Positions 35,961-43,891 of a stretch of 64,000 nt of DNA are shown here, piece by piece. Numbering within the stretch: the stretch's first letter is position 1; each line of letters begins with the position of its first letter. The DNA is taken from the NCBI RefSeq assembly GCF_014397005.1, contig NZ_JACGWS010000002.1:1-64000 (forward strand), written 5' to 3'. Position numbers and translations under genes: made by a program. The DNA comes from Kordia aestuariivivens. GTDB taxonomy: Bacteria; Bacteroidota; Bacteroidia; Flavobacteriales; Flavobacteriaceae. The notes under the pieces are model-generated. The model was not told where the DNA came from and searched no databases. It saw only the letters and a program-made list of their open reading frames with translations.

Positions 35961-36698
35961 TTACTTAATTCCTTTTTGAAGCAACATCAATTTTACATAT
36001 CTCGAAAAAACACCATAGGCATTAATTCCGGCAACAGCCAAACCTGGAACACCATCCATAAAACCACGTTTCACGATATATTCATGAAAAAAGCGATACA
36101 AAGGTTTGAAAGCTAAATGAAAATAGGTGGCTTTTTTCCCTTTTTCCAACATGCGTTCTGCCTGAAACCACGCGTAACTATCTTTTTTGCTGATGTAATG
36201 CAATAAACCTTTATACGTGTAATGAAGTACTTTGTTTTTTAACTTTCCAACAGTTCCATCCACGATGAGTTTTTCATGTACATTTCCTTCAAAATGACAC
36301 TTTTCACGGACAACCAATCGTGTCACATCGTTGTTGTGATGATACAAAAATCGATTCATATAAAAATGAGGAAAATTCAATTTATAGGCGGTGTGTTTTC
36401 CAGAGTTCATTGCGGCAATGATCTCTTTTTGAAGTTGATACGTAATGCGTTCATCTCCATCTAAAAACAAAACCCAATCGCAAGTTGCAAATTGCAGTGC
36501 ATGATTTTTTTGATTGGAAAAATTATCAAACTTCCGAGAAATCACTTTGCAGCCATGCGCTTCAGCAATTGCGACAGTTTCGTCGGTACTTAACGAATCG
36601 ATCACAATAATTTCATCGGCAAATTGTACAGAATACAGCGCATCTTTAAGATACAAAGCTTCGTTATACGTTGGAATGATGACAGAAAGTGTTGGCAT
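35961..36698 (-). CDS. Glycosyltransferase family 2 (WaaE/KdtX-like), copy 2
   Basis: A 245-residue GT2 enzyme. The start is the ATG at 36696-36698 (MPTLSVIIPTYNEALYL); six upstream codons are unlikely. It shows DEIIVIDSLSTDETV and FLDGDERI. It parallels the GT2 at 34201 in length, motifs and C-terminal shape (FKPLYRFFHEYIVKRGFMDG), indicating duplication within the cluster. It is divergent from the GT2 at 36749 with overlapping promoter regions. It probably extends LPS core or another envelope glycan. Confidence 0.9.
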   Translation of the reverse strand: MPTLSVIIPTYNEALYLKDALYSVQFADEIIVIDSLSTDETVAIAEAHGCKVISRKFDNFSNQKNHALQFATCDWVLFLDGDERITYQLQKEIIAAMNSGKHTAYKLNFPHFYMNRFLYHHNNDVTRLVVREKCHFEGNVHEKLIVDGTVGKLKNKVLHYTYKGLLHYISKKDSYAWFQAERMLEKGKKATYFHLAFKPLYRFFHEYIVKRGFMDGVPGLAVAGINAYGVFSRYVKLMLLQKGIK

Positions 36699-36713
36699 GA
36701 TAAATTTAAAACA

Positions 36714-36721
36714 CAAACTTA
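36714..36721 (-). promoter_or_regulatory. -7 element of GT2 copy 2
   Basis: Minus-strand TAAGTTTG fits TAnnTTTG, 16 bases upstream of the ATG. It lies next to a plus-strand -7 box 12 bases away, so the two divergent promoters overlap. Confidence 0.5.
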
Positions 36722-36732
36722 CTAAAAAACTT

Positions 36733-36740
36733 TATATTTG
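36733..36740 (+). promoter_or_regulatory. -7 element of the plus-strand GT2 gene
   Basis: TATATTTG fits TAnnTTTG and ends 9 bases before the ATG at 36749, so the leader would be only a few bases. Confidence 0.45.
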
Positions 36741-36748
36741 TGGTCTGT

Positions 36749-37570
36749 ATGACAACAATAGACACTTCCATAATAATAAGCACGTACAACTCTCCTGAGT
36801 GGTTGGCGAAAGTTTTACACGGCTACAACAATCAAACGTATCGATTGTTTGAAATCGTCATTGCTGATGATGGCTCCAAGCAAGAAACCATTGATTTAAT
36901 TGAAGAAATTCGCAAAGAAGTCTTTTATCCAATAGTGCATGTTTGGCATGAAGATAACGGTTTTCAGAAATCGCAAATTCTCAACAAAGCCATTGTAAAA
37001 TGTAGTTCGCCGTACATTATTATGTCGGATGGCGATTGTATTCCGCGCGCCGATTTTGTAGAACAACATATAAAGCAGCGTGAAGAAGGTTTTTTCCTTT
37101 CGGGAGGATACTTTATGCTACCAATGAATATTTCGAAACTCATCACAAAAGAAGACATATACGAGGGCAATTGTTTTGATGTCAAATGGTTGAAACAACA
37201 CGGATTGAAAGCTTCTTTTAAGAATAATAAATTAACTTCTGCGGGTTTAAAATCACGTTTTTTAAACGCAGTTACGCCGACAAATGCAAGCTGGAATGGA
37301 CACAGTTCTTCGGGCTGGAAAAAAGATATTGTAGCTGTCAATGGATTTGATGAACGCATGCAATACGGTGGACAAGATCGTGAATTGGGCGAACGTTTAT
37401 TCAACTACGGATTAAAAAGTAAACAAATTCGATACAGTGCGGTTTGCGTACACTTAGATCATCCACGTGGTTACAAAAACCAAGAATCAATCAATAAAAA
37501 CTTAGCGATTCGTAAAACAACCAAAGACGAAAACAAAAAGTGGACGGATTTTGGAATAGTTAAAAAATAG
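36749..37570 (+). CDS. Glycosyltransferase family 2 with Glyco_transf_7C-type end
   Basis: A 273-residue GT-A enzyme of the chondroitin-synthase-like or galactosyl type. It shows DTSIIISTYNSPEWL, EIVIADDGS, MSDGDCIPR (DGD metal motif) and a C-terminal region with GGQDRELGERL, which fits the second-domain motif of this type. GTG at 36740 is open upstream, but the ATG at 36749 directly precedes the conserved strand. It is divergently arranged with the GT2 at 35961. Confidence 0.9.
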   Translation: MTTIDTSIIISTYNSPEWLAKVLHGYNNQTYRLFEIVIADDGSKQETIDLIEEIRKEVFYPIVHVWHEDNGFQKSQILNKAIVKCSSPYIIMSDGDCIPRADFVEQHIKQREEGFFLSGGYFMLPMNISKLITKEDIYEGNCFDVKWLKQHGLKASFKNNKLTSAGLKSRFLNAVTPTNASWNGHSSSGWKKDIVAVNGFDERMQYGGQDRELGERLFNYGLKSKQIRYSAVCVHLDHPRGYKNQESINKNLAIRKTTKDENKKWTDFGIVKK

Positions 37571-37768
37571 TATTGAGTAGTGAGTTTTTAGTATTGAGAT
37601 TGGAACGCTTCGCTTTTGGAACGCTTCGCTTTTTGTTCTTATGATACGTCTTTACGAGGAGGAAACAACGAAGTAATCTATTTATTGAGAAACAGATTGT
37701 TACAAGTTTTTCAAAATTTTCGCAATGACGCTTTATTTCAAACACTTCTAAATTTGAAAAATAACTGA

Positions 37769-38341
37769 ATGAACATAAAAAAAATCAGTATAGCTTTCGT
37801 GCAAATCATTTTAACGGTATTATTGTTGTTATCAGGTTTTTTGCTGATCTACACTAGAATACCTGGGAATGGAGCCGTTTGTGATGCAGATCAAATGATT
37901 TATTTTTTGGTCATAGTGGTTTTCACGATTTCTTCCATAGGTTTGTTACTTAGCACTTCTGCTCTCTTTAGTAATTCCAAATGGAAGAAGTATAAGTTTT
38001 TTACCATAACACTTATTTGCCTTTTAACCTTTTTAATTTTCTCTACGAGAAAAATAATGTTTATGACGAAAGGTGAAAAAGAAATGATGCTAGTTTCAGA
38101 TGATTTTTACACGCTAGAAATTCAATTATATAAAAGTGGAGATTTTTTTTCGTACTCATTTGATGGAATTTCATGCGAAGCAGAGAGTTTGGGAACGTAT
38201 GAAGTATCTGATGGAGTATTGAAATTAATTTTTAAGACTAAAAAACCGCTACTTTTAGGTAGTTTATATACTATTGATAAAGAAGAAGTGCATTGTATTG
38301 ATTGCCCTGTAAGTCAAAAGTTGAAATTAGTTGAGAAATAA
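37769..38341 (+). CDS. Hypothetical membrane protein
   Basis: A 190-residue protein with a hydrophobic N-terminal half: segments at about 7-27, 44-65 and 75-95, then a soluble half of about 90 residues (EMMLVSDDFYTLEIQLYKSG, YSFDGISCEAESLG). The C-terminal half resembles a small beta domain and contains Cys in GISCEAE and in HCIDCP. No family is recognised. It lies alone and has a short leader. Function unknown. Confidence 0.65.
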   Translation: MNIKKISIAFVQIILTVLLLLSGFLLIYTRIPGNGAVCDADQMIYFLVIVVFTISSIGLLLSTSALFSNSKWKKYKFFTITLICLLTFLIFSTRKIMFMTKGEKEMMLVSDDFYTLEIQLYKSGDFFSYSFDGISCEAESLGTYEVSDGVLKLIFKTKKPLLLGSLYTIDKEEVHCIDCPVSQKLKLVEK

Positions 38342-38466
38342 AAAAAATCATAAGTATCAAAGAAGCGAATTACTATGTCGTTTCTCTTCGTAAATAGGTT
38401 TTAAAGTATTTCTCCATACAACGAATCGTAGATTCGCCACTCGAAATGACGATTCATTAATTTTCA

Positions 38467-38550
38467 TCTAACAAGTCTAACAAGTCTAACAAGTCTAACA
38501 AGTCCAAAAATCCAAGTAGTCTAAAAAAGAAGTCTAAAAAAGAAGTCTGA
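38467..38550. repeat. Tandem 9-base repeat TCTAACAAG, array 1
   Basis: Four TCTAACAAG units (38467-38504, the last one imperfect) are followed by decaying copies (AAGTCTAAAAA) to about 38550. It lies downstream of the minus-strand methyltransferase gene. The same unit recurs at 41492 and 59598, and in decayed form at about 48357. Confidence 0.75.
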
Positions 38551-38613
38551 GCGGAGTCGAAGACTGACATTTTATTTCAAACACTTTTACATTTAAAATT
38601 TAGAGTTTTACAT

Positions 38614-39183
38614 TTATAATTTATAAACTCCAACTTTCCAATACGTTTTTTCTTCTTCGGTTTTAACAACGGTAAAGCCAAGTCTTTGTAGTTTCTCGAA
38701 ATATTCCCAACAACCAACACCTTCACGGTAAATAGATACAATCAAAATTCCGTTTGCTTCTAAATGACTCAGCATTCTGTCTAAAACGTTTTGCTTCTCA
38801 GATTCATGGATATAATAAAAAGCTTCATTAAAAATGATCACATCAAACTTTCGAGTTGGTTTGTAGGTGTGAATGTCAGCTGTGACAAATTCTGCTTTTG
38901 AAAAGTTTTTCGCTTTTGCTTTTTGAATCGAGACATCGGAAAAGTCCATTCCTAAAAAATAACTAAACATTTCCGCATCTAAATATTCGTTCAAAACACC
39001 TTCGCCGGCGCCTAAATCGAGAATACTTGGTTGTTTTTTACCATGGGAAGTAATAAAATCAATGATTGTTTTATAGCGATTTGCTTCAATCGGATTGCGC
39101 AAATTGTCCCAACGTCCTTTTTTATATTGCTTATTCCAACGTTGTTTTCTGCGCCAGTTATGAAATTTATCAATTAGATTCAT
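38614..39183 (-). CDS. Class I SAM-dependent methyltransferase
   Basis: A 189-residue methyltransferase. Motif I is ILDLGAGEGVLNEYL at about 54-68, then FLGMDFSDVSI (acidic ribose contact), ADIHTY, and VIIFNEAFYYI as motif IV. It is short and contains only the catalytic domain. It is preceded by a GT9 gene with a 1-base gap, so it is probably a glycan or lipid modification enzyme; the exact acceptor is unknown. Confidence 0.88.
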   Translation of the reverse strand: MNLIDKFHNWRRKQRWNKQYKKGRWDNLRNPIEANRYKTIIDFITSHGKKQPSILDLGAGEGVLNEYLDAEMFSYFLGMDFSDVSIQKAKAKNFSKAEFVTADIHTYKPTRKFDVIIFNEAFYYIHESEKQNVLDRMLSHLEANGILIVSIYREGVGCWEYFEKLQRLGFTVVKTEEEKTYWKVGVYKL

Positions 39184-39184
39184 G

Positions 39185-40249
39185 CTATTTTTTTATGTGT
39201 AAATTTAAAAACTGTTCCAGTTTCGGAATAATCATTTCTGGCGTTAATTGTTTGTATAAATCATGCGGATTTTCTTCGATTTTCTTGCGTTCTTCAAACG
39301 TAAATGTATCAAATAAATCAGGTTTTTCTTCTAATAAATGAATGGATTCGTGCTGTTTTCCATCTTCAAAACTCGCCCAATGATCTTTATTCACATACGG
39401 TGAAAATATCGTAAAAGTGGGTTTGTTCAGTGCTTTTGCTATGTGGACAATTCCGCCTTCATTTGCAACCATTAAATCGCATGCATACATAAGTCGTACA
39501 AAACCACGAATACTATCTTCATAAATATCTAAAATGATACTTTCTTTATTGGTACACATTTCATAAATTTTATCGGCTTCCGTTTTTTGATTCGGCGCGT
39601 AGTTGAAGAGAATGTGAACTTTATAGTTGGACGTGATATAATCAACCAATTCGGCAATGTATTCGTACGGCATCGACTTTTGCGGCGTACTTCCCAAAAT
39701 CCCCAACATCAATACAGGATGTTTGTACTTGTCAAGTTTTGGATATATTTTTTCGGCTGACTGCAATGTGATTTTTGGTTCGTAATCAGGATTTTCTAAA
39801 GGAAAAACAGATGTAATTAAGTTGATGCGATCTTCAATTGCTTTTCCGCAAATATGTGATTTTTCATCTAATAAATTAATTGGATGTGAGTAGAAGGAAA
39901 GCGGTAATTTTTTATGCTTTCGTTTATTTCCAATGCGATATTCCGCTTTTGAAAAATAACAAATCAAGCGACTTTGTAATTTAGAATACGGATCAAAAAT
40001 AATGTCGTATCTCTCTTTTCGAACTTTACGAATCATTTTAATCAAATTCGGAATCTTTTTTAGTTCCTTTTCATTGATTGGAATGATAATATCGATATTC
40101 GGATTATTTTCAAGAACGCCAGTAGTAAAGTCATAAGCCATAAAATCTATACGACTTTCGGGAAATATTTTTTTAATATTATTCGCTATTACAGAACTTA
40201 TCAAGACATCTCCAATACGCTTATTCTGTATAATTAATATTTTTTTCAT
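39185..40249 (-). CDS. Glycosyltransferase family 9 (heptosyltransferase-like)
   Basis: A 354-residue GT9 enzyme of the ADP-heptose LPS heptosyltransferase type. It shows RIGDVLISSVIANNI at the N-terminus and a C-terminal ANEGGIVHIAKALNKPTFTIFSP segment, the usual donor-binding motif of the family. Members build the LPS inner core. The methyltransferase gene follows with a 1-base gap, while the WaaP-like kinase is divergent upstream. The donor could be heptose or another sugar. Confidence 0.93.
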   Translation of the reverse strand: MKKILIIQNKRIGDVLISSVIANNIKKIFPESRIDFMAYDFTTGVLENNPNIDIIIPINEKELKKIPNLIKMIRKVRKERYDIIFDPYSKLQSRLICYFSKAEYRIGNKRKHKKLPLSFYSHPINLLDEKSHICGKAIEDRINLITSVFPLENPDYEPKITLQSAEKIYPKLDKYKHPVLMLGILGSTPQKSMPYEYIAELVDYITSNYKVHILFNYAPNQKTEADKIYEMCTNKESIILDIYEDSIRGFVRLMYACDLMVANEGGIVHIAKALNKPTFTIFSPYVNKDHWASFEDGKQHESIHLLEEKPDLFDTFTFEERKKIEENPHDLYKQLTPEMIIPKLEQFLNLHIKK

Positions 40250-40360
40250 GCAATGTTGTTATAGATACAGGCAATATGTGCAAAATATTATTTTTTCGGG
40301 GTTTATTAAAATTTCATTTCATCTATTTATAATTTTTATTTTATTTCTGTCAATTTCACA

Positions 40361-40368
40361 TATCTTTG
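40361..40368 (+). promoter_or_regulatory. -7 element of the WaaP-like kinase gene
   Basis: TATCTTTG fits TAnnTTTG, 18 bases upstream of the ATG. Confidence 0.5.
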
Positions 40369-40385
40369 AAAAATAACTTTTTAGT

Positions 40386-41141
40386 ATGCAAATCGTACAC
40401 ATTCATCCAAAATATCAAGATAAAAAGGATGCGTTATTGACTTTTATCAATGCTTTTGAAACCGAAGGTGAATATGTAACCAAAGGCGAACGAAACGTAA
40501 TTAAGTCGTTTCAGTTGGCTGACGAAAAGATCAATGTGAAATCGTTTCGTGTCCCAAAATTTTTCAACGGATTTGTATATAAATTCATCAGACCTTCTAA
40601 AGCAAAACGTTCGTTTGAATATGCAGAAAAGTTATTATTGAACGCGATTAAAACGCCTTTTCCAATTGCCTACATTGAAAATTATTCCGCTTTTGGGCTG
40701 AAAGAAAGTTATTATGTGAGTTTACATATTGACTACGATTTTGATTTCCGCGCTTTGATTCACGATCCATTATTTGAAGATCGACGCTTTATTTTGGAGC
40801 AATTTGCCGAATTTTGCTTTCAATTACATGAACATAATGTCAACTTTTTAGATCATTCACCTGGAAACACCTTGGTTGTAAAACGTGACAATAATTATGA
40901 TTTTTATCTCATTGATTTAAACCGAATGCGTTTTGAATCAATGTCTTTAGATAAACGTATGGAAAACCTAAAACGTTTGTGGCTTTCCAAACAGATGATT
41001 CATATCATTAGTAAGCGTTACGCCGAACTTGCAAATAAAGAACTTCACGAAGTTCAAGATGTGTTATTAAAACACAGCACAGCTTTCAAGCGAAAAATCA
41101 ACCGTAAAAAGTATTTGAAGAAGAAGTACTTGAAACGCTAA
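40386..41141 (+). CDS. Lipopolysaccharide kinase (WaaP/Kdo kinase family)
   Basis: A 251-residue protein-kinase-like fold. The catalytic segment FLDHSPGN carries D156 and N161, and LIDLNR at 175-180 stands for the DFG motif. The early Lys/Glu pair is less clear. The family phosphorylates Kdo or heptose in LPS core, or sugars of other envelope glycans. The position next to a GT9 gene, divergent from it, supports a role in LPS core decoration. The C-terminal tail is strongly basic. Confidence 0.85.
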   Translation: MQIVHIHPKYQDKKDALLTFINAFETEGEYVTKGERNVIKSFQLADEKINVKSFRVPKFFNGFVYKFIRPSKAKRSFEYAEKLLLNAIKTPFPIAYIENYSAFGLKESYYVSLHIDYDFDFRALIHDPLFEDRRFILEQFAEFCFQLHEHNVNFLDHSPGNTLVVKRDNNYDFYLIDLNRMRFESMSLDKRMENLKRLWLSKQMIHIISKRYAELANKELHEVQDVLLKHSTAFKRKINRKKYLKKKYLKR

Positions 41142-41260
41142 CGCGTTTAGACTCGCTTCGCTTTTGGACTCTTTCCCGCGTAGGCGGGAATCTCTTGGAA
41201 CGCTTCGCTGTTAGATCGGCTTCGCCTCTTGGATTTTTGGATTCTTATGGTTTTACTTTT

Positions 41261-41335
41261 CGTCATTCTGAACTTGATTCAGAATCACATTATCTTTAGT
41301 TTTTTGTGAGAAGCTGAATCAAGTTCAGCTTGACG
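41261..41335. repeat. Palindromic intergenic element, TGAACTTGATTCA type, copy 2
   Basis: The left arm 41261-41289 and right arm 41305-41335 are inverted copies around a short T-rich spacer; each arm is itself a hairpin. It has the same design as the element at 25958-26040. Confidence 0.75.
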
Positions 41336-41491
41336 CAGACATAGATTTGTAGAATACGTCAGTTCGAGTAATTTTCAAAGAAAATTGTATCGAGAACTAC
41401 TTTAAAATAAAAAGCGGACTTCGAATTATATCTCAGCCCGCAATTATATGTCATTCCTGCTTAGGCAGGAATCAATTTTTAGTTTTTTTGA

Positions 41492-41559
41492 TCTAACAAG
41501 TCTAACAAGTCTAACAATCTAAGTTGTCTAAGTCAGTCCAAGAAGTCTAACAAAGTCTA
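41492..41559. repeat. Tandem 9-base repeat TCTAACAAG, array 2
   Basis: Two and a half perfect TCTAACAAG units are followed by decaying ones, ending 2 bases before the dapD stop. It is the same unit as the arrays at 38467 and 59598. Confidence 0.7.
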
Positions 41560-41561
41560 TA

Positions 41562-42377
41562 TTAAACCGCCACATCATGTTCGCGCAAAGCGTCATTCAA
41601 TGAAGTCTTTTTATTCGTACTTTCTTTACGTTTTCCAATGATTAATGCACACGGAACTTGATATTCGCCCGCAGGGAATTTTTTCGTATAACTTCCAGGA
41701 ATCACAACCGATCTTGCCGGAACGCGACCTTTCATTTCAATCGGTTCGTCACCTGTAATATCAATAATCTTAGTAGAAGCTGTCAAAACTACGTTTGCAC
41801 CTAAAACCGCTTCGCTTTCCACACGAACGCCTTCTACCACAATACATCTCGATCCGATAAACGCATTATCTTCAATAATCACTGGCGCAGCTTGCAAAGG
41901 TTCTAAAACGCCACCAATTCCAACACCGCCAGACAAGTGTACATTTTTACCAATTTGCGCACAACTTCCAACTGTTGCCCACGTATCTACCATGGTTCCA
42001 GAGTCAACATACGCACCAATATTTATATAACTTGGCATCATAATCACACCTTTAGAAATATACGCACCATGACGTGCAATTGCATGCGGAACTACACGAA
42101 TTCCTTTTTCTGCATAGCCTCTTTTCAGTGGAATTTTATCGTGAAATTCAAAAATTCCAGCTTCTAAGGTTACCATTTTCTGAATCGGGAAGTATAAAAC
42201 CACTGCTTTTTTTACCCATTCGTTCACTTGCCAACCGTTTTCAGTGGGTTCTGCAACGCGCAATTCTCCAACATCTAACAAATCAATGACCTTGCGAATT
42301 GCTGCTTGTGTGTCTTCGTTTTTCAATAATTCTCGGTTGTCCCAAGCGTTTTCAATAGTTTCTTTTAATGCGATCAT
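41562..42377 (-). CDS. dapD: Tetrahydrodipicolinate N-succinyltransferase (DapD)
   Basis: A 271-residue left-handed beta-helix enzyme that succinylates tetrahydrodipicolinate in the lysine/diaminopimelate pathway. It shows hexapeptide repeats from about 100 to 225 (GAYISKGVIMMPSYINIGAYVD, GSCAQIGKNVHLSGGVGIGG), the flexible loop LEPLQAAPVIIED and a normal C-terminus. dapB begins 21.6 kb away at the right edge. The gene is single, behind a structured leader and -7 box. Confidence 0.97.
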   Translation of the reverse strand: MIALKETIENAWDNRELLKNEDTQAAIRKVIDLLDVGELRVAEPTENGWQVNEWVKKAVVLYFPIQKMVTLEAGIFEFHDKIPLKRGYAEKGIRVVPHAIARHGAYISKGVIMMPSYINIGAYVDSGTMVDTWATVGSCAQIGKNVHLSGGVGIGGVLEPLQAAPVIIEDNAFIGSRCIVVEGVRVESEAVLGANVVLTASTKIIDITGDEPIEMKGRVPARSVVIPGSYTKKFPAGEYQVPCALIIGKRKESTNKKTSLNDALREHDVAV

Positions 42378-42414
42378 GCGTATATGTTTTGTAATTTTTT
42401 GACTTTTACTTTTT

Positions 42415-42520
42415 GGGTGTGCCCTTCATATTTGCTGTTCCTTAGCAAAAATTCAGGTCAGGCTATTCGCTGTATCTCCCGAGAAAATCGGGAGGATGCC
42501 GCTGCTATCCTTCACACGAT
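42415..42520 (-). ncRNA. Structured 5' leader element, copy B (dapD)
   Basis: On the minus strand it reads GTGTG (42513-42517), AAGGAT, a GGAT/ATCC stem, a hairpin CCCGA/TCGGG, GCCTGACC, a second hairpin (TTTGCT/AGCAAA) and CACAC (42417-42421). The ends pair as GTGTG with CACAC, whereas in copy A the same positions pair as GCGTTA with TAACGC. The base pairs change but pairing is kept. It follows a -7 box and ends about 38 bases before dapD. The function is inferred to be regulatory. Confidence 0.6.
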
Positions 42521-42526
42521 ATCGAA

Positions 42527-42534
42527 CAAAGATA
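42527..42534 (-). promoter_or_regulatory. -7 element of the dapD leader
   Basis: Minus-strand TATCTTTG fits TAnnTTTG. Transcription would start just at the first bases of leader element B. Confidence 0.5.
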
Positions 42535-42622
42535 GAATCTTCCAAGGAAATATTTGTGTAAAATTTATATATGTAACAGATTCTATTAATTTGAAAAGAA
42601 ATTTATAGAATTAATAAGTTGT

Positions 42623-43801
42623 TTACTGATGAATCTTTTTTCTAGGATATTTTCGTCCATTCAAAAATTTACCTATAAATGTGTTTCGGACAAAATAATG
42701 ATAGGTTACAAAGCAAACAATTGTAGTTCCTAAAACAACCAATAAAAACTTTGGAATGGCGCCAATGGGTAATTTCCAAACGACAACTGGAAAGATAATT
42801 GTTAAGGGTAAATGAATTAAATAGACCCAATACGAAGCATCTGAAATGTAACGCATTCGCTTAGAATGATTGCTTCCGTAGCGAATGAAAAGCCCTGTAA
42901 CACCAAACGTAAATAACCAAACAATCAAAGCGCTGAAAACGATTAATAAGGAAGAATTACTCGTTGGTGTCAAACCCAATCCTGCATATTGAATAATCAC
43001 ACCTTGACTAATGACTAGAATAATCGCTAATATCGTACAAAGCCAATCGTAACGCATGATGGTGTGCAAATGTTGTTTTGATGTATATAAAATCCATCCG
43101 ACAAGATAGAAAAACACATAAAATATAAATGTATTTGCGTCAGGCACGAATGAAGTTGAAGGCGCAATCATTGGCATTCCTAAAATAGAAAGTATAACAA
43201 ATGTAATTCCTGCGAAAAAAATGATTCGTACAAATGGTCTTAGAATGATCCAACTGAAGATTTCAGTAATTTTTTGCGTGAGTTTAGGCGTTTTTTTTAA
43301 TAACAATCCTAATACAACTGAAAATCCTGTCACATATAGTAAATAGTATAAAAACCACAAATGTGCAGTTCCTTTAGGAATGTAAAAGTAAAGTTCAGAA
43401 AAAGGTGTTAGTGTTGTCACTAAAACATTAGGTAAGGCTTCAAATGTAAAATTTGAATATCGAAATACAAAACTCAGGATAGGAGCCAAGACGAATAGAA
43501 ATACTAGGAACGGAAATGCAATTCTTGAAACTCTATTTTGAATCATTTTCAAGGGTTTGCGCTCATAAAAAAGCATCGCGCCAAAAAAACCTGCAATTAA
43601 AAAAAAGATCGGCATTCGAAACGAATGAATTAACAATACCAAGAAGTCCGTAGCAACATTCGTGGTTTCAGGATCTTTCAAATTCCAAGCATCTCCGTGA
43701 TTTGTGACATTGTACGTTAATGCGGAATGCAACACCAATCCAAGGATCATCATGATGGCGCGTAAAGAATCTAGGGAATGTATGCGGGCTGTTTTTTTCA
43801 A
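42623..43801 (-). CDS. Membrane acyltransferase (acyltransferase 3 family)
   Basis: A 392-residue protein with about ten membrane helices of the OatA/OpgC-like acyltransferase-3 family. The N-terminus HSLDSLRAIMMILGLVLHS contains the family Arg and His. No SGNH esterase domain is attached. It would O-acylate a surface or secreted glycan, using acyl-CoA from the cytoplasm. It is a lone gene upstream of the DapD leader, read on the same strand. The acceptor is unknown. Confidence 0.88.
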   Translation of the reverse strand: MKKTARIHSLDSLRAIMMILGLVLHSALTYNVTNHGDAWNLKDPETTNVATDFLVLLIHSFRMPIFFLIAGFFGAMLFYERKPLKMIQNRVSRIAFPFLVFLFVLAPILSFVFRYSNFTFEALPNVLVTTLTPFSELYFYIPKGTAHLWFLYYLLYVTGFSVVLGLLLKKTPKLTQKITEIFSWIILRPFVRIIFFAGITFVILSILGMPMIAPSTSFVPDANTFIFYVFFYLVGWILYTSKQHLHTIMRYDWLCTILAIILVISQGVIIQYAGLGLTPTSNSSLLIVFSALIVWLFTFGVTGLFIRYGSNHSKRMRYISDASYWVYLIHLPLTIIFPVVVWKLPIGAIPKFLLVVLGTTIVCFVTYHYFVRNTFIGKFLNGRKYPRKKIHQ

Positions 43802-43891
43802 GAATTTGGTATAGGTTTTAAATTTTTACCAAGTTCCTATTTTTTTACTAGAAATTGATATAGTATAAAAAAATATTTAGTATTAAATAAA

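Larger units (their letters stand above)
41142..41561. other. 420-base gap made of dispersed repeats
   Basis: No gene is seen. From left to right it holds a CCCGC...GCGGG hairpin (about 41174), CGCTTCGCT-type copies, the TGAACTTGATTCA palindromic element (41261-41335), a short hairpin with AGGCAGGAAT (about 41453-41472), and a TCTAACAAG array (41492-41559). It separates the kinase gene and dapD, which converge. Confidence 0.6.
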
